A DNA stretch of 43,116 nt from JTS-RE37 sp041743975 (lineage in GTDB: Bacteria; Bacteroidota; Bacteroidia; Flavobacteriales; Flavobacteriaceae): the NCBI GenBank assembly GCA_041743975.1, contig JBGTLT010000108.1, positions 1 through 43,116 on the forward strand, written 5' to 3'. The position numbers and the translations under genes were made by a program. Of this stretch, positions 9,724 through 17,671 are shown piece after piece; position 1 is the first letter of the stretch; every line of letters begins with the position of its first letter. The notes beneath the pieces are model-generated. The model was given only the letters and a program-made list of their open reading frames with translations. It was not told the DNA's origin and made no database searches.

Positions 9724-10401
9724 CTAAATAGCATGATACCAATTAATGCCAATCCAAAATCGATGCCCCGGGCTGTTTTTTAAAAAGGAGTTTATCCGAT
9801 AGTCTAAACCGAATTCCAGCTTTTTAGTATCCATAAATTTATAACCTAAAAAAGGGCCTACTCTAATCTCCAAATCATAGGTATTATCCTGTAAAGAATT
9901 CAAATATTCATTACTTAAATTAATGTAAAATTCCTTTGGATCAACAGACTGACCATTTAAAGGAATTTCTGAAGAAAGTCTGTAACGCAACCTGTATTCA
10001 GTACCTTCATCCTTTGAGAATGTCTGGTCTGCTGAGACCCTGTGGGAAAGTATAAAACCTGGGTATCGTGTGGTGACTATATACTGTTGTATACTTCGGC
10101 CTGTTAATTTACCGTCTGATATCCTGGCTAAAAAACCGAGTGCCAAGGATTTGTTGATGGCAATTTTTTTTGAAGCTAAAACCGAAAAATCTGTTAGTTC
10201 ATATTCAAAGTTAAAATCACCTGGCATATTAAAGAGACCACTTTTTAATTCCTGTCTTGATTCCAACTCAAAATTCAGCTTAAAATCATTGGGGAGTTTT
10301 TTATTTATATTCAGTGATGGCAAAATGCCAAACTGATAGCTGCTTTGAGCTTTACAAAAAGAGGTTGCGATAAGAAAAAGGCCGAGATGATATAGTTTCA
10401 T
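9724..10401 (-). CDS. DUF2490 outer-membrane-like beta-barrel protein
   Basis: 225 residues with an N-terminal signal peptide (about 1-18, LFLIATSFCKAQ). The body is a run of alternating aromatic/polar strands typical of DUF2490: FNFEYELTDFSVLASKKI, EYRLRYRLSSEIPL, and the C-terminal pattern FGLDYRINSFLKNSPGHRFWIGINW. Predicted periplasmic or outer-membrane barrel; function unknown. It starts 1 bp after the stop of the upstream gene, so the two form an operon. Confidence 0.8.
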   Translation of the reverse strand: MKLYHLGLFLIATSFCKAQSSYQFGILPSLNINKKLPNDFKLNFELESRQELKSGLFNMPGDFNFEYELTDFSVLASKKIAINKSLALGFLARISDGKLTGRSIQQYIVTTRYPGFILSHRVSADQTFSKDEGTEYRLRYRLSSEIPLNGQSVDPKEFYINLSNEYLNSLQDNTYDLEIRVGPFLGYKFMDTKKLEFGLDYRINSFLKNSPGHRFWIGINWYHAI

Positions 10402-10402
10402 A

Positions 10403-10975
10403 CTAATATTCGATTTGATCAGTATTTCTTACTATAATTTCTCCATACCTCAATACTTCACCGTTCTCTGAGAACAGATATTCATACTTCTTAAAAACCC
10501 TGTTTACTTTGGCAACGATCACCAATTCATAATTAATCTTCACCTCCCCGGCAGGGGCTTCATTTCGTAATTGAGACAATAGGGCCTCTGGTGCTCCTAC
10601 ATATTGAATTTGTACCTTATCAATTAAATACCTGGTGAATTCCGATGTAAGGAGTTCATCCATTTTATCGAATGTATTCTGCGGGATATCGGCCTGTTTT
10701 ATCCCTATTTCTACATCTTCAAGAATTCCCTCCAGGGTAAATTCAATACTATAGTTCTTCGCCCTGTATTTTGTTTTGGCTTCAATAGATGTTTTATTGA
10801 GTCCGGTTTCCTTATACCATTTTATTTTATTAGTAAAGTTTATTGCGTCAATAAATGATAAAGCTACCTTAGGAACCTCTTTTTTTCGAATACGCACCTC
10901 TTTTTCCAGTTTTGTTTGCGCAAAACCGGAGCCGGACATTGCAAATAAGATAAGAAGGAGACAGATGCTGCGCAT
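10403..10975 (-). CDS. Secreted PepSY-like hypothetical protein
   Basis: 190 residues. Signal peptide about 1-19 (LLLILFAMSGSGFAQ). The mature part has a helix-then-sheet pattern (VPKVALSFIDAINFTNKIKWYKETGL...YSIEFTLEGILEDVEI), like the 'x-F-W-y-x-E-y-d-x-x-G' arrangement of PepSY-like periplasmic proteins, but I cannot assign a family with confidence. It is the first gene of a pair with the DUF2490 barrel (1-bp gap), suggesting a shared cell-envelope role. Confidence 0.65.
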   Translation of the reverse strand: MRSICLLLILFAMSGSGFAQTKLEKEVRIRKKEVPKVALSFIDAINFTNKIKWYKETGLNKTSIEAKTKYRAKNYSIEFTLEGILEDVEIGIKQADIPQNTFDKMDELLTSEFTRYLIDKVQIQYVGAPEALLSQLRNEAPAGEVKINYELVIVAKVNRVFKKYEYLFSENGEVLRYGEIIVRNTDQIEY

Positions 10976-11031
10976 TGGATTATTGTTGTAATACCTTTAT
11001 TTTTTTCTGGCAGGGTAAGTACGAATTTAAA

Positions 11032-11039
11032 CAAACATA
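11032..11039 (-). promoter_or_regulatory. Candidate Bacteroidota -7 box for the PepSY-like/DUF2490 operon
   Basis: The minus strand reads TATGTTTG here, fitting TAnnTTTG, 57 bp upstream of the ATG at 10975. No -33 TTG at ideal spacing was found (nearest CAA on the plus strand is 26 bp away), so this is tentative. Confidence 0.4.
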
Positions 11040-11592
11040 CCCCACTCCTTTATACTATTTTGATGCAATTAAAATTATAATGATTTAAAACATTTCATGG
11101 CCTTCAATAGCTGCAAATTCTGCGTTCTTTGTAGATTACAGCATCGCCTTTATGGACGATAATTAGCTTAACAATCCCATACATGCTTTTTTTAAAGCTG
11201 CTTACTTTAAGCTATTATTGCTTGTTGGCTTTTTTTGGTAATCAGCAATATGGAATAGTTTCATTTGTTAATTGTTGTCATTTCTTGTCAAAATAAGTTA
11301 CTGTCATTTGAATGAAATGATTCTTCCTGCTGCCCGGCATAAAAATATTTTAATTCTGATTTATTTGTTTATATGTAAAATCCATAAAAGATTGCAGACA
11401 CGATAATAAGGGGAATTCTGTTAGTATGACCAAATCCGGCATAACATAGGAGTTATCTTGTAACACAATTTTATTCAGGAATTATATATAAACAATATGT
11501 TGCTACAAAATATAATTTTACAATTCTGCAAATCATATAAATATAAAATGCTCCATATAGAATAAATACAACTTCTTTCATAAATTTAACCT
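11040..11592. other. Long AT-rich divergent intergenic region
   Basis: About 550 bp between the divergent PepSY-like operon and the histone-like gene. Strongly A/T-rich, with no coding pattern in any frame. It carries the presumed promoters on both sides. Confidence 0.6.
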
Positions 11593-11600
11593 TATCTTTG
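11593..11600 (+). promoter_or_regulatory. Candidate -7 box of the histone-like gene
   Basis: TATCTTTG fits the Bacteroidota -7 consensus TAnnTTTG and ends 23 bp before the ATG at 11624. The -33 element is weak (CTT-type at about 11572-11575). Confidence 0.5.
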
Positions 11601-11623
11601 AGTTAATTAATCATCAGTAAAAT

Positions 11624-12394
11624 ATGGATAATAAAGACATTGCTGCTCATAAGAATAATTCCCTGCCAAAGGAATCAGAAGTGGATAACAAAACACCTTC
11701 AAAACCCGTGGTACCTGTTAAAAAAAGAAGCACAGCGGCAACCAAAGCTCCGGCTAAAAAAGCTCCGGCTAAAAAAGCACCGGTGAGAAGAAGTACTAAG
11801 AAATCTCCTGCTGTTGCGCTACCTGAAAATAAAGAACCGATTGCTAAAAGTACGGCTGCTAAAGTTGCAGCTGTTAAAAGTGCAGCTCCAAAAGGTGCGG
11901 CTGCTAAAGGTGCGGCTGTTAAAAGTACAGCTGCTAAAGTTGCGGCTGCTAAAGCTGCGGCAGCTAAAATTGCGGCTGCTAAAGTTGCGGCTGCTAAAAG
12001 TACCACTGCTAAAGGTGCGACTGCCAAAGGTGCGGCTGCCAAAGGTGCGGCAGCTAAAGGTGCGGCTGCTAAAGATGTGGCTGCTAAAGGTGATACCCTA
12101 AAATTAATAGAGAAAGCGGAAAAGATAACTTCAGTTAAAGACATAGACAAGAAAAAGAAGTCACCGGGAAACAAATCAGATATAACTAAAAAAAACAACA
12201 AAAAATTGAAAGCAGAAAAAAAACTAGTTAAGAAAACAGCTCAAAAAGTAGAGGATCTTAAAGACAAGCTAAAAAAAGCAAAAAAGAAGGACGCTAAGAA
12301 AAGTGTAATCAAGAAAGTGAAAAGCAAATTAAAGGATTCTGAAAAAACCCTTAAAGCCAAAAAATCAAAGCTAAAAAAGGCATTGGAAAAATAA
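11624..12394 (+). CDS. Histone H1-like, lysine/alanine-rich DNA-binding protein
   Basis: 256 residues dominated by K and A. Segments: acidic/polar N-terminus (1-25); KKAPAK-type repeats (about 35-60, including VRRSTKK); sixteen tandem KxAAA pentapeptides (residues 75-154, DNA 11846-12085); and a lysine-rich amphipathic C-terminus with coiled-coil character (about 190-256, LKDKLKKAKKKDAKKS). This resembles bacterial H1-like/AlgP-type nucleoid proteins that bind and condense DNA non-specifically. It has its own promoter box and a strong terminator and faces away from its neighbours. Open antisense and out-of-frame ORFs over the repeat arise from the 15-bp periodicity. Confidence 0.85.
   Translation: MDNKDIAAHKNNSLPKESEVDNKTPSKPVVPVKKRSTAATKAPAKKAPAKKAPVRRSTKKSPAVALPENKEPIAKSTAAKVAAVKSAAPKGAAAKGAAVKSTAAKVAAAKAAAAKIAAAKVAAAKSTTAKGATAKGAAAKGAAAKGAAAKDVAAKGDTLKLIEKAEKITSVKDIDKKKKSPGNKSDITKKNNKKLKAEKKLVKKTAQKVEDLKDKLKKAKKKDAKKSVIKKVKSKLKDSEKTLKAKKSKLKKALEK
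11846..12085 (+). repeat. 16 tandem 15-bp units (KxAAA)
   Basis: 240 bp made of 16 in-frame 15-bp units around AAAGGTGCGGCTGCT, with variation mainly at the second codon (GTT, GGT, AGT, GCT, ATT, GAT). Units at 12021-12070 are closest to identical. Length is likely to vary between strains through slippage. Confidence 0.9.
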
Positions 12395-12452
12395 AAATAT
12401 AAAATAGAGGGTAAACACTATCCGGTTAAGTGTATACATTAAAATAGCAGGG

Positions 12453-12485
12453 GGTTCGACTTTATCTAAAGTTGGACCTTTTTTT
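12453..12485 (+). terminator. Rho-independent terminator of the histone-like gene
   Basis: GGTTCGACTTT, loop ATCT, AAAGTTGGACC: an 11-bp stem with two G-U pairs, followed by seven T residues. It sits 58 bp after the stop at 12394. There is no T-run on the other side, so it works for plus-strand transcripts only. Confidence 0.9.
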
Positions 12486-12635
12486 AATTCCCGCCGGGCC
12501 TTACGGGCAGGGATCGTGATGAATAAATTAAAACTTATGCCCTGTCCCTGACAAGCATTGATGAGGGTGTAAACTGAACCCTGTCCGTTGTATTTATGCC
12601 GTTGGTACAATTTCCACTAAAATTTCATAATTGCC

Positions 12636-14069
12636 CTATAACGATGATGACCAAATGATCCAGGGTGTTGCAACAAGGAAGATTGCCGTATTCAAAACCG
12701 TGATGACTGCGCCTTGTTTATATATATCTTCCGATGGTAAAAAGCCACTTCCGGCAAATAAAACGTTAGAACTTGATGCCTGGGGAGTAATGACAGCAAA
12801 ATAATTAGTGGCGAAAGATAGCATAAAGGCCATTAATGCAGCGGGTACCTGAGCATCTACTGCCACTTGTAGGAAAACAGCATATAAAGCCAGCAGGTGC
12901 GCTGTTTGACTGACAAAAAGATAGTGGATTGCAACATATAGCACTGTTAAGAGGATATAAACCGTAACCCAGTTATACCCACTGATGTAGGTAGCTATTT
13001 GAGCCCCAAGGATTTTCATAAAACCCAGGTCATTCAGTGCAGTACTCATCATATATAAAATTGCAAACCATACATAGGTTTCGAGCGCATCCCCGGCACC
13101 TTGCCGAATATCTTCAAGTGTGTACACATTGGTTAATATCAATATCGATAATCCAAGAAAGGCAACAATCGCCAGGTCCATTTTCAAAATTGGTGATAAA
13201 GCCCACAGAAGGATCATTCCAAAAAATGTAATGCCCATAATCCATTCCCGTTTGCTCATGGGCCCCATTTCAAGAAGCGCATTCTTAGCCATTTCAGGAG
13301 CCTCCGGAGTATATTTAACTTCCGGAGGAAAGAGTTTATACAATACCAGGGGTATCGCGATTAGTGCAATGATACAGGGTACAGAGGCCACCAATAACCA
13401 ATTCCCGAAATTCATGTTTACTCCAAATTGAGCAGCAATTCCGGCGCCCACCGGGTTAGCGGCCATTCCGGTAAACCAGAGTGCTGAACTTATCGTGTGT
13501 CCGGAGATGGCAGTCATCATCAGATAACTTCCGGTTTTCTTTCTGCTTTCAGGGGTAGGTAACGACCCGGTGTCCAAAGATAATGCATGGGCAATAGGGT
13601 AAAGAATTCCCGATCTTGCGGTATTGCTTGGAATAGCAGGTCCCAGGATTGTGTCTGTAGCAACGATACAATACCCCAGATTTAAGGTGGATTTCCCAAA
13701 TTTGCGAATCAGTAAAAATGCGATCCGTCTTCCTAATCCTGACTTAATAACACCTTTTGCTACTAAAAAAGCAGCCAGAATAAGCAGTATAAAACTCTCT
13801 GAGAATCCTGAAAAAGCTTTTTCGGGGGGAAGGACTTTTAATATGACCACTGCTACCAATGCCAGGACAGAGGCAGTAAATATAGACAGGGCATCAATTA
13901 AAACGCCTATTATGGCGGTTATGAAAATGGTAAACAAATGCCAGGAATCCGGTGACAAGTCCCAGGGAATGGGGAGGTGCCAGATTATCAAACCAAAAAC
14001 CAGGGTGATAATTCTTTTTATCCAAAGTAAATTCAGGGAGTTATGTCCTTCCACTTCAGTATTACTCAT
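12636..14069 (-). CDS. DASS-family (SLC13/CitT-like) sodium- or dicarboxylate-coupled anion transporter
   Basis: 477 residues with about 11-12 hydrophobic segments. The two DASS signature loops are visible: IPSNTARSG (about 145-153, the first SNT motif) and SQTAH (about 390, in place of the second SNT). The sequence LLILAAFLVAKGVIKSGLGRRIA is characteristic of the 2-oxoglutarate/malate translocator branch. It should import or exchange C4-C6 di- or tricarboxylates at the inner membrane; coupling ion and substrate are inferred from family. The second signature, SQT rather than SNT, matches the plant DiT1/CitT exchanger subgroup. Confidence 0.87.
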   Translation of the reverse strand: MSNTEVEGHNSLNLLWIKRIITLVFGLIIWHLPIPWDLSPDSWHLFTIFITAIIGVLIDALSIFTASVLALVAVVILKVLPPEKAFSGFSESFILLILAAFLVAKGVIKSGLGRRIAFLLIRKFGKSTLNLGYCIVATDTILGPAIPSNTARSGILYPIAHALSLDTGSLPTPESRKKTGSYLMMTAISGHTISSALWFTGMAANPVGAGIAAQFGVNMNFGNWLLVASVPCIIALIAIPLVLYKLFPPEVKYTPEAPEMAKNALLEMGPMSKREWIMGITFFGMILLWALSPILKMDLAIVAFLGLSILILTNVYTLEDIRQGAGDALETYVWFAILYMMSTALNDLGFMKILGAQIATYISGYNWVTVYILLTVLYVAIHYLFVSQTAHLLALYAVFLQVAVDAQVPAALMAFMLSFATNYFAVITPQASSSNVLFAGSGFLPSEDIYKQGAVITVLNTAIFLVATPWIIWSSSL

Positions 14070-14093
14070 TTGGTTTGATTTGTCAATCGGTTA

Positions 14094-15320
14094 TCAGCGT
14101 TTATTTGCTTCAATCAGTTCAATGGCTTTTTCTACTCCGTTTTCATTTTTAATTTTTTCTGCTAGCGCGATACTGTTTGTGTAAAGTGTTTCTGTTGATA
14201 GTAATGATTTTGCATTGTCAATTAAAAGTTTTTCAGTTAATTTCTTTAACCCAATCGGCTTTAATGCTATTCCCTTTTTATAGCCAATGTTTCCCCAAAA
14301 ATGTTGGTCACCAAGTGGGTATAGTACAGGGCAGGTGAAAAATGGTTTTCCTGCAATCAGGCAAGCTGAAATGGTGCCGATGCCACCATGATGAATTACA
14401 GCTTTCAGGTGTGGAAACAGCTTGTCGTATGGTGCAGATCTAACTACTTTGATATTTTGGTTTTCATCTAATTTTTTCGTATCGTTAAAGCCCCAGCCTT
14501 TAACCACAATCACCCTGACATTTAGTTCATTTGAAAGTCTTTCAATAGCGTTTGGCAGATCAAATTTCGTTTCAAAAGTCATACTGCCAAATGTAATTAA
14601 AAGAGGTGGTGTTCCTTGCCTGATAAAGTCAATCAGGTCTTTATTTAAATCAGATTGAGATATGGTTGTCCAAAATCCTGTGAAATGAGTATTTGCAGGA
14701 TAGTCTTTTGGTTTTTTAAGGTAGTATTCACTAATACCATAAATAGAAGGAAGCGACGGCTTTTTAAATTTTAGCGGAAGTCCTTCATCTTTTCTAAATT
14801 CATTTACCGGCGTCATCATCATACGTATTCCAAGGTCTGATAATTTATAGCTAAGTCCGTTGAGTAATTCTGGAATAGGTAATGCACTAAAAATAGGGTT
14901 GATAAATTCTGTTGTATATTGAATAGCCGGAATTACATTCGCTCTTATCATTTTATCCGGAAATTGATCTGCAAAATAGTCGCCCTTTGTTTTGACATGA
15001 AAAATTACCCTGTCACTTTCTTTGGACAGCTTGTAAAAGGACTTCATTGAATTAAAAATCATGGGATACACCCAAATGCCCAAATTCTTTTTTGCCCGAA
15101 AAGGGTTTTTCATCATTTTCTTTCCTTCTTCCGAGTTCAGAAATTCCTGAAAGTCTGCTTCTATTGGCAGGAAGTCGATGTCGTAGGATTTTACGAGTGC
15201 TTCAAAGTTTTTAGCGGTCGAAAGTGTTACCTGATGCCCACGCTTTTTCAGTGCCTGTCCTAATATTGCAAAGGGTTGCACATCTCCTTGTGTCCCCATT
15301 GTTAATATTGCTATTTTCAT
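14094..15320 (-). CDS. UDP-glycosyltransferase-like protein (GT1, GT-B fold)
   Basis: 408 residues from the ATG at 15320, where the N-terminal Rossmann strand begins (MKIAILTMGTQGDVQPFAILG). Upstream in-frame codons up to 15398 look non-coding. The GT1 donor-binding signature is near the C-terminus: HHGGIGTISACLIAGKPFF, followed by CPVLYPLGDQHFWG, and the acceptor part has PLLITFGSMTF. The family transfers sugar from a nucleotide donor to lipophilic acceptors such as sterols, flavonoids or macrolides. It lies 24 bp from the start of the DASS gene on the same strand, so it may be transcribed first in that unit. Confidence 0.87.
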   Translation of the reverse strand: MKIAILTMGTQGDVQPFAILGQALKKRGHQVTLSTAKNFEALVKSYDIDFLPIEADFQEFLNSEEGKKMMKNPFRAKKNLGIWVYPMIFNSMKSFYKLSKESDRVIFHVKTKGDYFADQFPDKMIRANVIPAIQYTTEFINPIFSALPIPELLNGLSYKLSDLGIRMMMTPVNEFRKDEGLPLKFKKPSLPSIYGISEYYLKKPKDYPANTHFTGFWTTISQSDLNKDLIDFIRQGTPPLLITFGSMTFETKFDLPNAIERLSNELNVRVIVVKGWGFNDTKKLDENQNIKVVRSAPYDKLFPHLKAVIHHGGIGTISACLIAGKPFFTCPVLYPLGDQHFWGNIGYKKGIALKPIGLKKLTEKLLIDNAKSLLSTETLYTNSIALAEKIKNENGVEKAIELIEANKR

Positions 15321-15528
15321 TTTTATGAAATCCTGTTGATGTTGTTGAACAGTATTCAATGTTTGCCTACAACTGCAGTCTGTCCCAAAACCGCCCATTT
15401 TTATTAAAAATAGGGAATAAACAGAATCAATAGCGCTACTTTTTCCGTAAGTTCTCTTGTGTAAGGGTATAAGGCCTGTACAGGCACTACATCGGCCAGG
15501 ATGCGGGCAAATGCCTGCAAAATGACGC

Positions 15529-15665
15529 TCAGATCGCCTTAAGGACCTTTTTCACCTTACCCATGATGTTGAAGATCCTTTTGCGGCTTTTGGCCGGGGC
15601 GATAAGCCCCAGATCCGCCGATGCCGGGTCCAAACCTTTTTTTGTGATGATGCGGTCGAAACCCG
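15529..15665 (-). pseudogene. C-terminal remnant of an unidentified gene
   Basis: Minus-strand frame ending at TGA (15529-15531) reads DRIITKKGLDPASADLGL, then IAPAKSRKRIFNIMGKVKKV and LKAI. Composition and codon use look coding, but the frame has a stop just upstream (near 15665) and no start. Probably the tail of a lost gene or transposase; family not recognised. The three-hairpin repeat lies immediately beside it. Confidence 0.35.
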
Positions 15666-15696
15666 ACTAACTATTGATGGTACCGAAAGGGTATAT

Positions 15697-15771
15697 CCCC
15701 GGGCAAAGCCCCGGGGTTTCCTATTTCACCTCTCTGGAGAGGTCGAATCCGCCTAAGTGGTTTCGGGTGAG
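15697..15771 (+). repeat. Three-hairpin dispersed repeat, copy A
   Basis: Three successive potential stems: CCCCGGG...CCCGGGG (15697-15716), ACCTCTC...GAGAGGT (about 15728-15743), then a degenerate CGAATCCGCC...GTGGTTTCG, ending GGGTGAGG. The same order occurs at 33671-33751 and, inverted, at 42721-42800. It ends 11 bp beyond the 3' end of the cupin gene. Confidence 0.8.
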
Positions 15772-15781
15772 GAAAAATATA

Positions 15782-16597
15782 CTATGCACCTTCTCCAAAC
15801 ATCAGAAGTATAAATTCTGCGGGTTCGTCATTGGGGTTCAAAACTTCATGGGTCATTCCCGGTGGAATAAAAAAGGCATTCCCAGCTTCAATTTCATAAT
15901 CTGCATCATTAAGACGAGCAGTAACTTTCCCTTTTATTAAGATGATCATTGAAGAAAACGGGTTGCTTTTAGATTTTGGATGCTCATTTGCATGTTGACC
16001 AGGATGCAGATAACCATAACCCGTTCTTAGTCCGGTATCATAATAAAAGATTGACGCCTGAGCTCCATGGGTTCCCCTGGTATAATGTTTGCCAAAAGGT
16101 ACCATCTCAGGCATGCCTTTCGTCCAGAAATGGAATGTAAGTCCCAGTACATCGCCAACAAACTTCTCATCGGGTTCAAATCCATCCATGACCTCTATGT
16201 CAAGTGGCGCATAGTCCGTTGAAAATGCTTTAACGCCGGCAGTCAAGGAATTGATCTCGCCTTTATCCAACTGTTTCAATGTCCTTATGTTGGTAACATA
16301 ATAAAAAGTTGGTTTCGGAGGGGACCCTTTTGCTATTCTAATTTCCGAAACACTTTTTTCGGTAGCCGCAATAGCCTCAACTTCCCACATTTCTTTGTCA
16401 ACTTCAATACCAAAGGAATGATCTGACGTGAACATTGGGTCATTTTTATAGTCTGCCGCAAACCTTTCCAGGATATTCTTAATTGTCCCTTCCTGTGCAG
16501 TTACATATGAAGATACGCTACAAAAGAAAATGGTAAAGGCCAGATTAAAAATCCGGTTTTGTTTTTTAAAGCATGATTTAATCAAGTGTGTTTTCAT
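15782..16597 (-). CDS. Secreted cupin-domain protein
   Basis: 271 residues. N-terminal signal sequence (about 1-35, FNLAFTIFFCSVSSYVTAQ). The C-terminal 75 residues form a Cupin_2 barrel: GYLHPGQHANEHPKS with potential metal-binding histidines, SSMIILIKGKVTARL, then AGNAFFIPPGMTHEVLN and a last strand AEFILLMFGEG. The middle is an uncharacterised domain. A metal-binding periplasmic role is likely, but no substrate is evident. The gene is followed on the minus strand by the three-hairpin repeat. Confidence 0.75.
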   Translation of the reverse strand: MKTHLIKSCFKKQNRIFNLAFTIFFCSVSSYVTAQEGTIKNILERFAADYKNDPMFTSDHSFGIEVDKEMWEVEAIAATEKSVSEIRIAKGSPPKPTFYYVTNIRTLKQLDKGEINSLTAGVKAFSTDYAPLDIEVMDGFEPDEKFVGDVLGLTFHFWTKGMPEMVPFGKHYTRGTHGAQASIFYYDTGLRTGYGYLHPGQHANEHPKSKSNPFSSMIILIKGKVTARLNDADYEIEAGNAFFIPPGMTHEVLNPNDEPAEFILLMFGEGA

Positions 16598-16713
16598 TTT
16601 ATATAAGTTTTATGATTCGCAATACAGACGAGACATAAGTCCTCATTGTTACTGTTTTTTGGTCTGTTCAGAGCTGTTAGGGATGAACTGCTTTGTATTA
16701 GGGATGAAGTAAT

Positions 16714-17577
16714 TTAAGAGGAAGTAGTATTGAAATGTTTTTCTGCTAATTGCAATACTTTTGAAGTGTTTGATTTTGAAACTTTAATCGGTTCTTCAAT
16801 ATATCGTAATTTCAAAATTAAACCAGGAGGTTTTTTTTTGATGGATTCAAGGTGATAAAGGTTACTTATAATAGATCGATTACACTGTACAAATAATTCA
16901 TTATCAATTAGCTCTTTCATTTTCGAAAGCGTAGCCCTGATGAGGTGTTTTTTAACCTGGTTGTTTTCCAGAAAAGTTAATCCCGAATAATTATCTTCAG
17001 ATTCAATACAGATTATAGCATTCTGCCGTAATGCTATTTGATCGGTTTTATAGTCTCCTTTTATAAGGATGACTTCATTAAGTGCTGATAAGCTGTTTGA
17101 AATTGAACGTGTTTCCATATAATTTTTAGTTATCATGGAATAATTATAAAAAAATACTGTACCAAAAAAAGGAAAAATGAGTACTGAACTTACCTCCAGG
17201 ATGTGTTTGGCATAACTTGAAAAACTAAAATCATGAAAATTGCCTAAATAGTTATATAATAAAAAACTACTGCTGCCAACCGAAATAAAACAGTAGATAA
17301 ACCAAGCAATCAGATACGTATTTTTTTGATTCAATAGAATTATGGGTCTGAGAATAAATTCATTAAAGCCAATGGTAAGAAATAGAACCGGGATAATCCA
17401 GATGAGACCCAGAACCAATTCCCAGGTTATTTTTTCACTTGATTGGTAATTGTTAACCCCAAAGGGTTGAAAAAAAATCAAAAACAGATAAATAAACAGA
17501 CTTGAAATAAGTGCTAAAGCGAACTTAAATTTTCTATTCCCGGGATATTTAAATGAGTTTTGAAAATACATATTCAC
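16714..17577 (-). CDS. Membrane-anchored LytTR-family transcriptional regulator
   Basis: 287 residues. Four hydrophobic segments (about 19-37, 53-72, 88-110, 128-147) are followed by a LytTR DNA-binding domain (about 168-280; ICIESEDNYSGLTFLE, HLIRATLSKMKELI, FVQCNRSIISNLYHLESI). The 'R(S)-x-x-N' signature of LytTR (CNRSIISNL) is present. There is no receiver domain, so it probably senses through the membrane part. Direct targets may be the neighbouring cupin or cytochrome genes (inference). Confidence 0.87.
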   Translation of the reverse strand: MNMYFQNSFKYPGNRKFKFALALISSLFIYLFLIFFQPFGVNNYQSSEKITWELVLGLIWIIPVLFLTIGFNEFILRPIILLNQKNTYLIAWFIYCFISVGSSSFLLYNYLGNFHDFSFSSYAKHILEVSSVLIFPFFGTVFFYNYSMITKNYMETRSISNSLSALNEVILIKGDYKTDQIALRQNAIICIESEDNYSGLTFLENNQVKKHLIRATLSKMKELIDNELFVQCNRSIISNLYHLESIKKKPPGLILKLRYIEEPIKVSKSNTSKVLQLAEKHFNTTSS

Positions 17578-17671
17578 TGGTCTAAAAGGGATCGGTTACC
17601 TGATTACGTTCAGCGTCTAGCTTTTAACTGGGCTACAGCACCATAAATGTCAGGCCAGGGGTTGGCATCGC

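Noticed and set aside
11647..12201. 184-residue antisense ORF and 95-residue out-of-frame ORF over the histone-like gene
   Set aside because: They exist only because the 15-bp Lys/Ala repeat lacks stops in all frames; their low-complexity content is the repeat translated in the wrong frame.
12371..12610. 79-residue minus-strand ORF downstream of the histone-like gene
   Set aside because: It spans the terminator and has no domain, and its composition is that of non-coding DNA.
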